Source: Brevundimonas pishanensis
GTDB lineage: Bacteria; Pseudomonadota; Alphaproteobacteria; Caulobacterales; Caulobacteraceae
Assembly (NCBI RefSeq): GCF_022750635.1
Contig: NZ_JAJKBG010000001.1
Location: 558,001-622,000, forward strand
Length of the DNA: 64,000 nt
Direction of reading: 5' to 3'
In this document: piece after piece, positions 38,103-46,786 of the stretch
Position numbering within the stretch: the first letter of the stretch is position 1
Layout: each line of letters starts with the position of its first letter
Program-made: the position numbers and the translations under genes
Notes under the pieces: model-generated
Databases searched by the model: none
What the model was told of the DNA's origin: nothing
What the model saw: the letters and a program-made list of their open reading frames with translations, nothing else

Positions 38103-39488
38103 ATGACTGCCAAACCCCGTGACTTCTTGCAGCTTCCGACGGATCAGGCGCGCGTGGTGCGACTGGTCGATACCCAAACCGCGCTTACCGGTGCGGCGGC
38201 GACCTGGGCCAAGGTCAACGGCTTCAAGGGCAAGCCGGGGCAGTTGCTGCTGGTTCCGGGCAGCGATGGCGAGGTCGCCGAAGCTCTGTTTGGCGTGGCA
38301 AAGGACTTTGATCCTGCCGCCATTCGCAGTCTTGCAGGTCGCCTGCCGGACGGGGACTGGAAGATCGACAACCTACCGTCCGATAAGGCCGAGGTGGCAG
38401 CGATTGCCTTTGGCGTCGGCAGCTATGTGTTCGACCGCTACAAGTCCGCCGAGGGTAAGCCGCGCCCGCGGCTGGTCGCCCCCGAGGGTGTCGACGTTGC
38501 GGCTATCGAGCGGATCGTATCCGCCTGCCACCTGACCCGCGAGATGGTCGATACTCCTGCGCAGGACATGGGGCCGCTGCAACTGGAAACCATCGCGCGC
38601 GAAATCGCCGAGGAAAACGGCGCGACACTGAAGGTCACGATTGGCGACCAACTGCTTGAGGACAACTATCCTGCCGTTCACGCGGTGGGCCGTGCGGCGA
38701 CCCCGCACCGTGCCCCGAGGGTCTTGGAAATCGGCTGGAACCTCGACAAGACCGACTGGCCTCTGGTGGCGTTGGTGGGCAAGGGTGTGGTGTTCGACAC
38801 CGGCGGTCTGGACCTCAAGGCTGCAGCGGGCATGCGCAATATGAAAAAGGATATGGGCGGTGCGGCCCATGCCTTGTCGCTGGGCCGACTGGTTATGCAG
38901 TCGAGCTTGAAGGTGCGTCTGGTGGTACTGGTGGCCGCGGTGGAAAACGCCGTGTCCGGCGATGCCTTCCGTCCGGGCGATATCCTCAGCAGCCGCAAGG
39001 GACTGACGATCGAGATCGGCAATACCGATGCCGAAGGGCGGTTGATCCTTGCCGATGTGCTGGCCCGCGCCGGCGAGCACGAACCGGACCTGACGGTTGA
39101 TTTCGCCACCCTGACCGGCGCGGCGCGTGTGGCGCTGGGGCCGGAGGTGCCTCCGCTCTACACCGCCGATGACGCTCTGGCCGAAGCTGTCGCGGCAGCC
39201 AGCCGCGCTGTGAGTGATCCGCTGTGGCGTATGCCGCTCTGGTCGGGCTATCGCGCATCACTGGATAGCGAGATCGCGGACCTGCGTAACGATAGCGCGG
39301 CATGGGCGCAGGCTGGTTCGGTGACGGCTGCTCTATTCTTGCAAAACTTCGCTCCCGCGACGGGTTCGTGGGCGCATATGGATGTGTTTGCGTGGAACCC
39401 GCGCAATCGCCCCGGTTTCCCTGAGGGGGGCGAGGCCCAGACGCTGCGGGCGTGGTTCCACTATCTGAGCGGTCGCTACGGGGCCTAA
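38103..39488 (+). CDS. Leucyl aminopeptidase family (M17) protein
   Basis: The 461-residue protein has an N-terminal macro-like domain and a C-terminal M17 catalytic domain. The latter contains GVVFDTGGLDLKAAAGMRNMKKDMGG and the signature NTDAEGRLILADVL, which together supply the ligands for two metal ions and the catalytic Arg. It removes N-terminal residues from peptides in the cytoplasm. It is shorter than E. coli PepA (503), as is common for this alphaproteobacterial subgroup. The downstream NlpC/P60-like gene follows after 111 bases on the same strand. Confidence 0.93.
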   Translation: MTAKPRDFLQLPTDQARVVRLVDTQTALTGAAATWAKVNGFKGKPGQLLLVPGSDGEVAEALFGVAKDFDPAAIRSLAGRLPDGDWKIDNLPSDKAEVAAIAFGVGSYVFDRYKSAEGKPRPRLVAPEGVDVAAIERIVSACHLTREMVDTPAQDMGPLQLETIAREIAEENGATLKVTIGDQLLEDNYPAVHAVGRAATPHRAPRVLEIGWNLDKTDWPLVALVGKGVVFDTGGLDLKAAAGMRNMKKDMGGAAHALSLGRLVMQSSLKVRLVVLVAAVENAVSGDAFRPGDILSSRKGLTIEIGNTDAEGRLILADVLARAGEHEPDLTVDFATLTGAARVALGPEVPPLYTADDALAEAVAAASRAVSDPLWRMPLWSGYRASLDSEIADLRNDSAAWAQAGSVTAALFLQNFAPATGSWAHMDVFAWNPRNRPGFPEGGEAQTLRAWFHYLSGRYGA

Positions 39489-39599
39489 GGCATGATGGCG
39501 CGGCGGGCACAGTTGTTCGCCGCGTTAACATCCCTTTCGGAAAAGCAGGTGTAGGGTAGCCGTTCGTTATTCCCTTTAGCGTCCGTCGCGAGTGCGCGT

Positions 39600-40379
39600 T
39601 TGACCCTGATTCCAGAACTTATCCCCCCCGGCGAACGGCTGATGGGCGCGGACCTCGCCGAACAGGCGCTGGAAGGTCTGGCGCGGGCACCGCGCTATGC
39701 GGTGCCTGAGATGACTTCCTGCACCGTTCCGGTTGCGGACGTCCAAGCTGAAGACGGCCACCTGGCGTCGCAGCTGATTTACGGCGAAAATTTCGAGATT
39801 CTTTTCCGTCGCGGTGGTCGTGCTTTTGGCCGCAGCCGTCGTGACGGCGCTGTGGGCTGGGTCGTCGAGACGGCGCTGAAATCGGGTAATGCCACACCTG
39901 CCTATCGCGTGCGCTCACACGGCGGTCGCTATCCTTTCAATGCACTGGTGAGCGGTGCAGAGACGGATCTGGGCGATGCGGAGCTTACCGCCATCGCTGA
40001 TTTCGACACTGATCTCGTGGCTGTGGCCCGTGGCTTCCTGGGTATGCCGGTAGCGGCAGGGGCTCGCGCCGAAACGGTTGATGGTGTCGGGCTGGTCCAA
40101 CAGGTGCTGTTCGCATGCGGTCGCGCCGCGCCGCGTCGCCCCGTTGATTTGGCTGCGGTCGGGCGTGCTACCGATGCCGTTCAGTCTGGCGACATCATCG
40201 TCTGGGTATCGTCCGAAGACCCTGCCAAGGGCCACGCCGCAATCGCATCGGGCAAAGGCAATGCCATCCATGCCTGCGCCAACAGCGGCAAGGTGGTGGA
40301 GGCCGAGATAGCGGAAGTGATCCGTCAGGCCACAGAAGCCGGGCTAGGCACCCCGATTTATCGGCGCTCAGCCTTTTGA
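39600..40379 (+). CDS. NlpC/P60-like protein lacking the catalytic cysteine
   Basis: The 259-residue protein matches the alphaproteobacterial NlpC/P60 architecture: SH3-like N-terminal half (30-100) and a C-terminal cysteine-peptidase fold. At the nucleophile position the usual DCSGLVQ is replaced by DGVGLVQ (161-167), and the preceding YLWGG motif is MPVAAGA. The following His motif (GHAAIAS) is still present. It is therefore probably a pseudoenzyme that may still bind cell-wall peptides. TTG at 39600 is the first start and has no good ribosome site; ATG at 39642 is an alternative. Confidence 0.78.
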   Translation: MTLIPELIPPGERLMGADLAEQALEGLARAPRYAVPEMTSCTVPVADVQAEDGHLASQLIYGENFEILFRRGGRAFGRSRRDGAVGWVVETALKSGNATPAYRVRSHGGRYPFNALVSGAETDLGDAELTAIADFDTDLVAVARGFLGMPVAAGARAETVDGVGLVQQVLFACGRAAPRRPVDLAAVGRATDAVQSGDIIVWVSSEDPAKGHAAIASGKGNAIHACANSGKVVEAEIAEVIRQATEAGLGTPIYRRSAF

Positions 40380-40406
40380 AAAGTTTCGCCTGATTTTACG
40401 GGCAAG

Positions 40407-40443
40407 AAAAAGGGGCGGCTCTGATCCAGAGCCGCCCCTTCTA
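40407..40443. terminator. Shared terminator between convergent NlpC-like and cytochrome genes
   Basis: AAGGGGCGGCTCTG and CAGAGCCGCCCCTT form a perfect hairpin around a 2-4 base loop, with an A-run on one side and T-rich sequence on the other. It can act in both directions. Confidence 0.9.
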
Positions 40444-40464
40444 TTATGGTCGTGACCTTAAGCC

Positions 40465-41154
40465 TTAGGCGGCCGGTGCAACCGGTGCCGCTTGGGTGGT
40501 CGCAGCTGCGGCATCGGCCGGAGCGGCTTCACCGGTAGCCTCGGTGGCGGCAGCGCCTTCAGCGGGGGCTTCGCCCTCGGCCGGAGCTTCTGCACCCGGC
40601 TGACGTGCCGGATCCGGAGCCGGGATGCCCAGGCTCGAACCCTGCGCGCGCAGGTAGGCAATCAGGTTGATGCGGGTGGCTTCGTCGCGGATACCGGCGA
40701 ACGACATCTTCGTGCCCGGGACATAACGGCCCGGTGCAGTCAGGAATTTGTCGATTTCGTCATAGCCCCAGGTCGGTGCCTCGGCCTTGTGCTTGGCCAT
40801 GGCGTCCGAATAGGCGAAGCCAGCGGCGTGCATCACCGGACCGCCCAGAACACCGTACAGGTTCGGGCCGATACCGGCAGCACCACCGGAGTTGATGGTG
40901 TGGCAAGCCTGGCAGCGGGCAAAGGCAGCTTCACCGGCAGCCACATCGGCCGTCGGCAGCACCGTGCCCCAGTCGATCGGCAGGGCCGGCGCGTCGCCGC
41001 CTGCGGACTCTTCCGGAGCGTCCACGAAATAGCCCATCTTTTCCGGAGCCTTGGTGTGATACACCGCGCCCGAAACCTGTTGGACCACCAGGATCGCAAA
41101 GGCGGTGCCCAGGCACGCGCCCATAATCTTGTTGAACTTCAGATCGCCGCTCAT
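40465..41154 (-). CDS. Membrane-anchored cytochrome c (CycM type)
   Basis: The 229-residue protein begins with an uncleaved membrane anchor (about 11-30), then a class I cytochrome c domain with the heme site Cys81-x2-Cys84-His85 (CQACHT) and the axial Met in PGTKMSFAGI. An Ala/Pro/Glu-rich tail of about 55 residues is low-complexity. Proteins of this type carry electrons from the bc1 complex to the terminal oxidase while tethered to the inner membrane, facing the periplasm. It is divergent from kdsB. Confidence 0.92.
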   Translation of the reverse strand: MSGDLKFNKIMGACLGTAFAILVVQQVSGAVYHTKAPEKMGYFVDAPEESAGGDAPALPIDWGTVLPTADVAAGEAAFARCQACHTINSGGAAGIGPNLYGVLGGPVMHAAGFAYSDAMAKHKAEAPTWGYDEIDKFLTAPGRYVPGTKMSFAGIRDEATRINLIAYLRAQGSSLGIPAPDPARQPGAEAPAEGEAPAEGAAATEATGEAAPADAAAATTQAAPVAPAA

Positions 41155-41304
41155 GCGCGTCGTCGCATCCCGTATCTAGATGAGCCCCCCGCCCGCATTG
41201 CGGCGTTCAGGCGTATTCCTTACGTTGGCGTCTCTTACACGCTAGCGCGACCTTATCAACCTGTCCGACGACATTGTCGGGCGAAACTGGACTTCTTTCT
41301 AGCC

Positions 41305-42042
41305 ATGACACCTCTGATTTTGATCCCCGCACGTTTGGCAGCGACCCGTTTGCCGAACAAACCGCTGGCGGACATCGGGGGCAAGCCGATGATCGTGAGG
41401 GCTTGGGAAGCTGCGGCAAAATCAGGGTTTAGGGTCGCTGTCGCGGCGGGCGATCCTGAAATCGTCGAGGCGGTAACGACCGCTGGCGGTGAAGCTGTGC
41501 TGACCGATCCGGCGCTTCCGAGCGGATCGGACCGTATCCGCGTGGCGGCTGATTTGCTGGACCCTGAACGCCTGCACGATGTTGTTATCAATGTGCAGGG
41601 CGATATGCCGTTCGCCTCGCCCGATCTGTCGAAAATCTGCGCAGATCTTCTGGCGCGTCAGCCCGAAGCGGACATTGTGACGTTGGTGGCAGCCGAAACC
41701 GACGCCAGCGAGCGGGCCAACCCCGACGTGGTCAAGGGCGTGGTCGCTCTGGATGCAGACGGTCGCTCGGGTCGTGCGCTCTATTTCACCCGCTCGGTGC
41801 TGTATGGCGATGCGCCCGTCTGGCACCACATCGGCATCTATGGTTACCGCCGTGAGGCCCTGACCCGCTTCTGCGCCGCACCGCCTTCTCCGCTGGAGAA
41901 GCGCGAAAAGCTGGAGCAGTTGCGCGCGTTGGAAATGGGCATGAACATCTGGACCGGGATCATCGACGAGGCCCCTGTCTCGGTCGATAACGCCGAAGAT
42001 CTTGAAGCAGCACGTGCTGTGGCCCGAGCCATCGAGGGCTAG
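41305..42042 (+). CDS. kdsB: 3-deoxy-manno-octulosonate cytidylyltransferase
   Basis: The 245-residue nucleotidyltransferase has the start motif LILIPARLAATRLPNKPLADI with the GxPMI lysine region, NVQGDMPF around the metal-binding Asp, and HHIGIYGYRREAL, all typical of KdsB. It activates KDO as CMP-KDO for lipid A core synthesis in the cytoplasm. ATG 41305 is chosen by family; the ribosome site before it is weak. The stop is 3 bases from the end of the convergent nudC gene. Confidence 0.95.
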   Translation: MTPLILIPARLAATRLPNKPLADIGGKPMIVRAWEAAAKSGFRVAVAAGDPEIVEAVTTAGGEAVLTDPALPSGSDRIRVAADLLDPERLHDVVINVQGDMPFASPDLSKICADLLARQPEADIVTLVAAETDASERANPDVVKGVVALDADGRSGRALYFTRSVLYGDAPVWHHIGIYGYRREALTRFCAAPPSPLEKREKLEQLRALEMGMNIWTGIIDEAPVSVDNAEDLEAARAVARAIEG

Positions 42043-42045
42043 GCC

Positions 42046-42969
42046 CTAGTCCTCGCTGTAAGCCCAACTGCTGATCAGTTGGTGGGCAATGGCAAAGGGT
42101 GGCGGCGAAATCAGTTCGGGATGGCTGCCGTCCACCAGCGCTCGGGCTTCGGCCCGCGTCAGCCAGACGACAGATTCCAGTTCCGAATGGTCGGGCACCG
42201 CATCACAGCTATCGACCTCGGCAATAAGGCCCAGCATCAGTTGCGCAGGGAAGGGCCACGGCTGGCTGGAATGATAGGCGACTCCGACGACCTTCAGTCC
42301 GGCCTCTTCCTTCACTTCGCGGGCGCAAGCTTCCTCGACTGATTCGGCAGGCTCCACGAAACCGGCGAGGGCCGACATCCGTCCCTTCGGCCACTGGGGC
42401 TGACGGCCCAATAGGCAGATTGGCTCGTCTTTGCCCTTATAGACGGGCAGCATGATCACAACGGGATCGACGCGGGGAAAATGCTCGGTTCCGCAGGCGG
42501 GGCAGACGCGGCGCCATCCTCCAGATGCCTGTTCGGAGGGTTTGCCGCAGGCCGAGCAGAATCCGTGACGTCGACGCCAGTCGAACAAACCCTTCGCCTC
42601 ACCGGCCATGGCCGCTTCGGTTGCGGGCAGAATGGCAGCGGCTTCGCGCAGTTCGATAAATCGGCCCATGTGCTCGCACGGACCCGTCGTCGGGTCGATC
42701 GAGCCTTCGAACTCGATGGCGAAGGCCGGAATGTCTTTCCAGAGGCCTAGAAACAGGTCGCGGTCCTTGACCAGATCGCAGGCGTGCTCGAACGACAACC
42801 AGACCAGTCGCTCGCCGTCTCCGTGCGGCTCCACGAGCGGTCGACCTTCCCACATGACGAGCGCGGTCGCCTGAGGGTGGCGACGCTGCGCGGCCATCCA
42901 GTCGTTGTCGTTGCGAAGATCCCCTGCGCGGTCGAGGGGATTACCGGAAAAGGTGTTTTGCAGAACCAT
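42046..42969 (-). CDS. nudC: NAD(H) pyrophosphatase NudC, also RNA deNADding enzyme
   Basis: The 307-residue protein has the zinc ribbon C-x2-C...C-x2-C (CSACG, then CPACG, about residues 137-160). The Nudix box is GFVEPAESVEEACAREVKEEAG, and the SQPWPFPAQLMLG motif downstream distinguishes NudC from other Nudix enzymes. It cleaves NADH and NAD caps on RNA. It converges on kdsB and is divergent from the SRP RNA gene, with about 85 bases between them. Confidence 0.95.
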   Translation of the reverse strand: MVLQNTFSGNPLDRAGDLRNDNDWMAAQRRHPQATALVMWEGRPLVEPHGDGERLVWLSFEHACDLVKDRDLFLGLWKDIPAFAIEFEGSIDPTTGPCEHMGRFIELREAAAILPATEAAMAGEAKGLFDWRRRHGFCSACGKPSEQASGGWRRVCPACGTEHFPRVDPVVIMLPVYKGKDEPICLLGRQPQWPKGRMSALAGFVEPAESVEEACAREVKEEAGLKVVGVAYHSSQPWPFPAQLMLGLIAEVDSCDAVPDHSELESVVWLTRAEARALVDGSHPELISPPPFAIAHQLISSWAYSED

Positions 42970-43054
42970 GTCTGATTACATAGGCTGAGATTGCCGCGAC
43001 AGGAATGGTGCATCGGCCCTTGATTTGCGCGGCATCTCACGTCATATCCCGTCT

Positions 43055-43147
43055 CGGAGATCGTGCGGGCGAAGGCTTCGCCAACCTGGTCAGGGCCGGA
43101 AGGCAGCAGCCACAACGAATTCACCTTCGGGTCGTGCGGTCTCCACC
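43055..43147 (+). ncRNA. ffs: Signal recognition particle RNA (4.5S type)
   Basis: GGTCAGGGCCGGAAGGCAGCAGCC (positions 43088-43111, given here in two parts: GGTCAGGGCCGG then AAGGCAGCAGCC) is the SRP RNA apical loop that binds Ffh and FtsY. Flanking arms GGAGATCG/GGTCTCC and CGAAGG/CCTTCGG pair imperfectly to form the short rod. The ends are estimated from pairing. A hairpin terminator follows 35 bases later. Confidence 0.88.
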
Positions 43148-43182
43148 TTTCTCTAAAAATGTCCGCGCCCATACGGGTTTGT

Positions 43183-43212
43183 AGCGTCCAGCCTCGGCAG
43201 GGCGCTTTTTTG
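43183..43212 (+). terminator. Terminator after the SRP RNA
   Basis: AGCGTCC pairs with GGGCGCT and is followed by a run of six T. Confidence 0.8.
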
Positions 43213-43299
43213 TTACCCGTCTTTGCGGTTGTGTCGGGAACTGACCTGCCACTGCGTTCGCTTCCCTTGTCTTGATCACCGTAAGGGATGGGAATCGAA

Positions 43300-43698
43300 A
43301 TGAGCATTCTCGGTAATATTCTGGGCCGCGTTTTCAAAAAGAAGGACGCTCCCGCTGCCGCTCCGGCCAGCGGCACCGCTGCTGCACCTGCACCTGCACC
43401 GGAACCGACCGCCGCCGCGGTGGCACCGCAACCGGCTTCTATTCAGGACGTGGACGTTGCGGGCATTCTGGACTTCATGAACGACCAGCGCGATCAAAAG
43501 CTCAACTGGCGCACCTCCATCGTCGACCTGATGAAACTGGTCGGCATGGAAAGCTCGCTTTCGGAGCGTAAAGAGCTGGCTGACGAGTTGGGCTACACCG
43601 GCGACAAGTCGGACACGGCCTCGATGAACATCTGGCTGCACAAGCAGGTGATCCAGAAGATCCGCGACAACGGCGGCCAGCTGCCGAGCGATCTGTAA
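43300..43698 (+). CDS. DUF3597 family protein
   Basis: The 132-residue protein has a short N-terminal amphipathic segment (ILGNILGRVFKKK), an Ala/Pro-rich linker (about 18-50), and then a compact helical domain: DVAGILDFMNDQRDQKLNWRTSIVDLMKLVGMESSLSERKELADELGY-like, which is the DUF3597 core. The function of the family is unknown; it has a helix-rich, LysM-unrelated fold. ATG at 43300 is preferred, since GGGA lies upstream and family members start MSI-GNI. It ends 66 bases before dnaX. Confidence 0.85.
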   Translation: MSILGNILGRVFKKKDAPAAAPASGTAAAPAPAPEPTAAAVAPQPASIQDVDVAGILDFMNDQRDQKLNWRTSIVDLMKLVGMESSLSERKELADELGYTGDKSDTASMNIWLHKQVIQKIRDNGGQLPSDL

Positions 43699-43764
43699 GA
43701 TTCCTCACCTTGTCATGCGCGAAGGGGGTGCGAAAATCACCGCCTTCGCGCTATGACTTGAGGC

Positions 43765-45639
43765 ATGAGCGATACCGATCACAACCTTGATGGTCCCCCA
43801 TGGGACGTGGACGCCCCCGAAGAGGAGGCGCAAGAGCGTGATCCCAATACCTCCGACATGTTTGGCGCACCCGCCGAGCCGGCTCCCGAGCCGGCCGCCG
43901 CACCCGCGCCACCAGCGCCCCCTGCTGCCGAACCTGTAAAGCCTGCCGCCCCCGTTGCCCAAGAGGCTGAGGGCGAGGCCTATACGGTGCTGGCGCGCAA
44001 ATACCGCCCGCGCACTTTCGAGGACCTGATCGGCCAGGAGGCCATGGTCCGCACCCTGACCAACGCCTTTGCCACGGGCCGTATCGCCCACGCCTTCATG
44101 CTGACGGGCGTTCGCGGGGTGGGTAAGACGACGACCGCCCGCCTGCTGGCACGTGCGCTCAACAACGAGACAGACGTCATCGACCGTCCCTCGCTGGAAC
44201 TGACCGCCCATGGCCGCCACGATGCGGCGATCATGTCCGGTCAGCATATGGACGTGATCGAGATGGACGCCGCCTCCAACACGGGCGTTGGCGACATCCG
44301 CGAGCTGATCGAGAGCGTGCGCTACGCTCCGGTCGAGGCCCGCTATAAAGTTTACGTGCTCGACGAAGTTCACATGCTGTCGACAGCGGCGTTTAACGCC
44401 CTGCTGAAGACGCTGGAAGAGCCGCCGCCGCACGCCAAATTCATCTTCGCCACGACCGAAATCCGCAAGGTTCCGGTCACCATCCTGTCTCGGTGCCAGC
44501 GTTTCGACCTGCGCCGTGTGGAACCGGATGTGCTGTCGGGCCACCTTGGCCGCGTCGCCGAGCGCGAAGGCATGCGGATCGAGCAGGAGGCGCTGGCCTT
44601 GATTGCCCGCGCTGCCGAAGGTTCGGTGCGTGACGGCCTGTCGCTGCTTGATCAGGCGCTGGTTCAGGGCGAGCGCGGCGAGACCGTCGTCGCCGAGACC
44701 GTGCGCGACATGCTGGGTCTGGCTGACCGCACCCAGACGATTGCCCTGTTTGAATCCGTCATGGCGGGCCGCACCGCCGAGGCGCTGCAAAACTTCCGCA
44801 CGCTTTATGGCTATGGGGCCGATCCGGTTCAGGTCACCAACGACCTGCTGGAGCATTGCCACGCGGCCTCTGTGTCCAAGATGCTCGGCCCGAACGCCAC
44901 GCGCCTGCCTAATGATCAGGCGCAAAAGCTGGCGGCGCTGGGCGCAGCCATTTCGGCAGGCACCCTATCGCGGGCATGGTCCATGCTGTTGAAGGCGCTG
45001 GAAGAGGTGCGCCGCGCGCCTAATCCGGCCGATGCGGTTGAGATGGCCATTGTGCGTCTGGCTTATGCGGCCGACCTTCCGGGGCCGGAAGATGCGTTGA
45101 AAGCCATCCAGAGCGGCCAGATGCCGGGCGGGGCAGGTCCCCGTGGCGGCGGCTCTGGCGGTGGTGGCGGCGGCGGGGCTTCGGCCATGCTGCAACCCCA
45201 GCCGGTTCAAGCGCCGCAGCTGCCCAATCCGCAGACCTTCGAACAGGTCGTCGCCCTGATCGGCGAAAAGCGGGAGATCACGCTTCAGCTTGATGTCGAA
45301 CGTTTCGTGCGTCCCGTCAGCTTCAAGCCCGGTGCCATCACCTATGAACCGGTCGATGGTGCCCCGTTCGATCTGGCCCGTCGCCTGTCGTCGCGCCTCA
45401 AGGAATGGACGGGCCGCACATGGCTCATCGCTGCCAATGGTCAGGGCGGCGGCGAGACCATGATCGAGAAGCACAACAAGGCCAAGGCCGCCCAGCGCGT
45501 GGCCGTCGAGACGGACCCGTTCATCGTCTCCCTGCTGAGCGCCTTCCCCGGTGCCGAAATCAAGGACATCCGTACTCTCGCGCCGTCGATCCAGACGCCG
45601 ACAATTCCCGACGACGGCGAACCGGTCGAAGAAGACTGA
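43765..45639 (+). CDS. dnaX: DNA polymerase III subunit gamma/tau
   Basis: The 624-residue clamp-loader ATPase has an acidic N-terminal extension of about 70 residues, then YRPRTFEDLIGQEAMV, Walker A GVRGVGKTT (about 114-122), Walker B VLDEVHML, and the SRC motif. A Gly-rich linker (GGGSGGGGGG) leads to a C-terminal tau-like domain. The four zinc-binding cysteines found after the Walker A helix in E. coli DnaX are absent; that segment reads LTAHGRHDAAIMSGQH. No slippery heptamer for a frameshifted gamma form was seen. GAGG precedes the ATG. It is followed by a shared terminator. Confidence 0.94.
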   Translation: MSDTDHNLDGPPWDVDAPEEEAQERDPNTSDMFGAPAEPAPEPAAAPAPPAPPAAEPVKPAAPVAQEAEGEAYTVLARKYRPRTFEDLIGQEAMVRTLTNAFATGRIAHAFMLTGVRGVGKTTTARLLARALNNETDVIDRPSLELTAHGRHDAAIMSGQHMDVIEMDAASNTGVGDIRELIESVRYAPVEARYKVYVLDEVHMLSTAAFNALLKTLEEPPPHAKFIFATTEIRKVPVTILSRCQRFDLRRVEPDVLSGHLGRVAEREGMRIEQEALALIARAAEGSVRDGLSLLDQALVQGERGETVVAETVRDMLGLADRTQTIALFESVMAGRTAEALQNFRTLYGYGADPVQVTNDLLEHCHAASVSKMLGPNATRLPNDQAQKLAALGAAISAGTLSRAWSMLLKALEEVRRAPNPADAVEMAIVRLAYAADLPGPEDALKAIQSGQMPGGAGPRGGGSGGGGGGGASAMLQPQPVQAPQLPNPQTFEQVVALIGEKREITLQLDVERFVRPVSFKPGAITYEPVDGAPFDLARRLSSRLKEWTGRTWLIAANGQGGGETMIEKHNKAKAAQRVAVETDPFIVSLLSAFPGAEIKDIRTLAPSIQTPTIPDDGEPVEED

Positions 45640-45641
45640 AC

Positions 45642-45676
45642 AGAAAAGGCCGCTCCCTGAGGAGCGGCCTTTTCTT
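45642..45676. terminator. Shared terminator between dnaX and rutE
   Basis: GAAAAGGCCGCTCC and GGAGCGGCCTTTTC form a perfect hairpin with A-run and T-run on either side, placed between two convergent genes. Confidence 0.93.
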
Positions 45677-45694
45677 TATGTGTGTGCGATCCGC

Positions 45695-46321
45695 TTACAG
45701 GATCTGGGCAGCCTGATCGAAGTCCAGACGCGGCGAGCGCGGGAACAGGTTTTCGTCGGTGCCATAGCCGATGTTCATGATGTAGTTCGGCTCAATATTC
45801 CCTTCCGGGAAGAACTCCTTCTTCACGCCCTCGGCGTCAAAGCCCGACATCGGACCCACGTCCAGACCCAGAGCGCGGGCGGCGATGGTGAGATAGCCAC
45901 CTTGCAGCGACGAGTTACGGAAGGCGGCTTCCTTGCGGCCCTCTTCGGACGGGAACCAGTTCTTGGCGTCCGGTGCGTGCGGGAACAGCTGCGGCAGGGT
46001 TTCGTGGAAGTCCACGTCATAGCCGATGATGATGGTGACCGGAGCCTGACGGGTCTTGGCCTGGTTGCCTTCGCCCATGAGCGGGATCAGGCGGTCCTTG
46101 GCTTCATCCGACTGGACGAAGATCAGGCGGGCCGGCGTCATGTTGACGGCGGTCGGGCCGAACTTCATCAGGTCATAAAGCTGCTTCAGGGTCTCTTCGC
46201 TGACCTTGCGGTCGCTCCACGCGTTGCGGGTGCGGGCCTCGGTGAACAGTTGGGCGATGACCTGATCGGCGACCGGCAGGCTACGATCGTTTGCGTTATC
46301 ATAGGCCAAGGCGGCCTCCAT
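45695..46321 (-). CDS. rutE: Malonic semialdehyde reductase / nitroreductase family protein (RutE-like)
   Basis: The 208-residue flavoprotein matches RutE closely along its whole length: [53 protein letters not shown] segments and NIGYG near the end. RutE reduces malonic semialdehyde to 3-hydroxypropionate in uracil breakdown. No other rut gene is nearby, so the physiological substrate is open. ATG 46321 has no good ribosome site. GGAGG inside its first codons stands 5 bases before an in-frame TTG (46309), which could be the real start. Confidence 0.9.
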   Translation of the reverse strand: MEAALAYDNANDRSLPVADQVIAQLFTEARTRNAWSDRKVSEETLKQLYDLMKFGPTAVNMTPARLIFVQSDEAKDRLIPLMGEGNQAKTRQAPVTIIIGYDVDFHETLPQLFPHAPDAKNWFPSEEGRKEAAFRNSSLQGGYLTIAARALGLDVGPMSGFDAEGVKKEFFPEGNIEPNYIMNIGYGTDENLFPRSPRLDFDQAAQIL

Positions 46322-46440
46322 CAGCTAATTAAAACAACTGCTGTTGCAAATAGCGCGTTCATCGCGGGATGCAAGAGGTAGGAATAAAGTTTTTCGGACC
46401 CCCCTCCGCCCATCTGGGGACTGGAGGCGAGGGCCGGAAC

Positions 46441-46456
46441 ACCCTATCTAGAGGGT
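46441..46456 (+). promoter_or_regulatory. Hairpin covering the ybaB ribosome binding site
   Basis: ACCCT-ATCTAG-AGGGT ends directly at the ATG. The 3' arm contains the GAGGG ribosome site, so pairing could hide it. The stem is only 5 bases long. Confidence 0.4.
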
Positions 46457-46786
46457 ATGAAAGACCTTAACGCACTGATGCAACAGGCGCAGGCCATGCA
46501 GCAAAAACTGCAAGAGGCCCAAGCCAAGATGGCCGAATCCACTGCCGAGGGCACCTCGGGCGGTGGTCTGGTGACCGTGACCCTTAAAGGTCCGGGCGAA
46601 GTGACCGGCGTGAAAATCGACGACAGCCTGATGGCTCCGGGCGAGGGTGAAATCCTGTCTGACCTGATCGTCGCGGCTCATGCCGATGCCAAGCGCAAGC
46701 TGGACGAGATCAACAACGCCCTGATGCGCGAGGCCGCTGGCCCGATGGCCGGAATGAATATTCCGGGCATGCCGAAGCTGTTCTGA
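46457..46786 (+). CDS. ybaB: YbaB/EbfC nucleoid-associated protein
   Basis: The 109-residue protein has the YbaB pattern: a Gln-rich first helix (MQQAQAMQQKLQEAQAKMAE), a glycine-rich turn (GTSGGGLVTVTLKGPGEV), and a C-terminal helix with NNALMREA. It binds DNA as a dimer. The stop codon overlaps the recR start by one base (TGATG), so the two are coupled. The dnaX-ybaB-recR order is conserved in many bacteria; here a minus-strand rutE is inserted between dnaX and ybaB. Confidence 0.94.
   Translation: MKDLNALMQQAQAMQQKLQEAQAKMAESTAEGTSGGGLVTVTLKGPGEVTGVKIDDSLMAPGEGEILSDLIVAAHADAKRKLDEINNALMREAAGPMAGMNIPGMPKLF

Noticed and set aside
40492..41304. Long N-terminal extension of kdsB
   Set aside because: The frame is open upstream only because it is antisense to the cytochrome c gene. 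The family start is at 41305.
43765..45639. Programmed frameshift in dnaX
   Set aside because: No A-AAA-AAG type heptamer with a following hairpin was seen in the gene.
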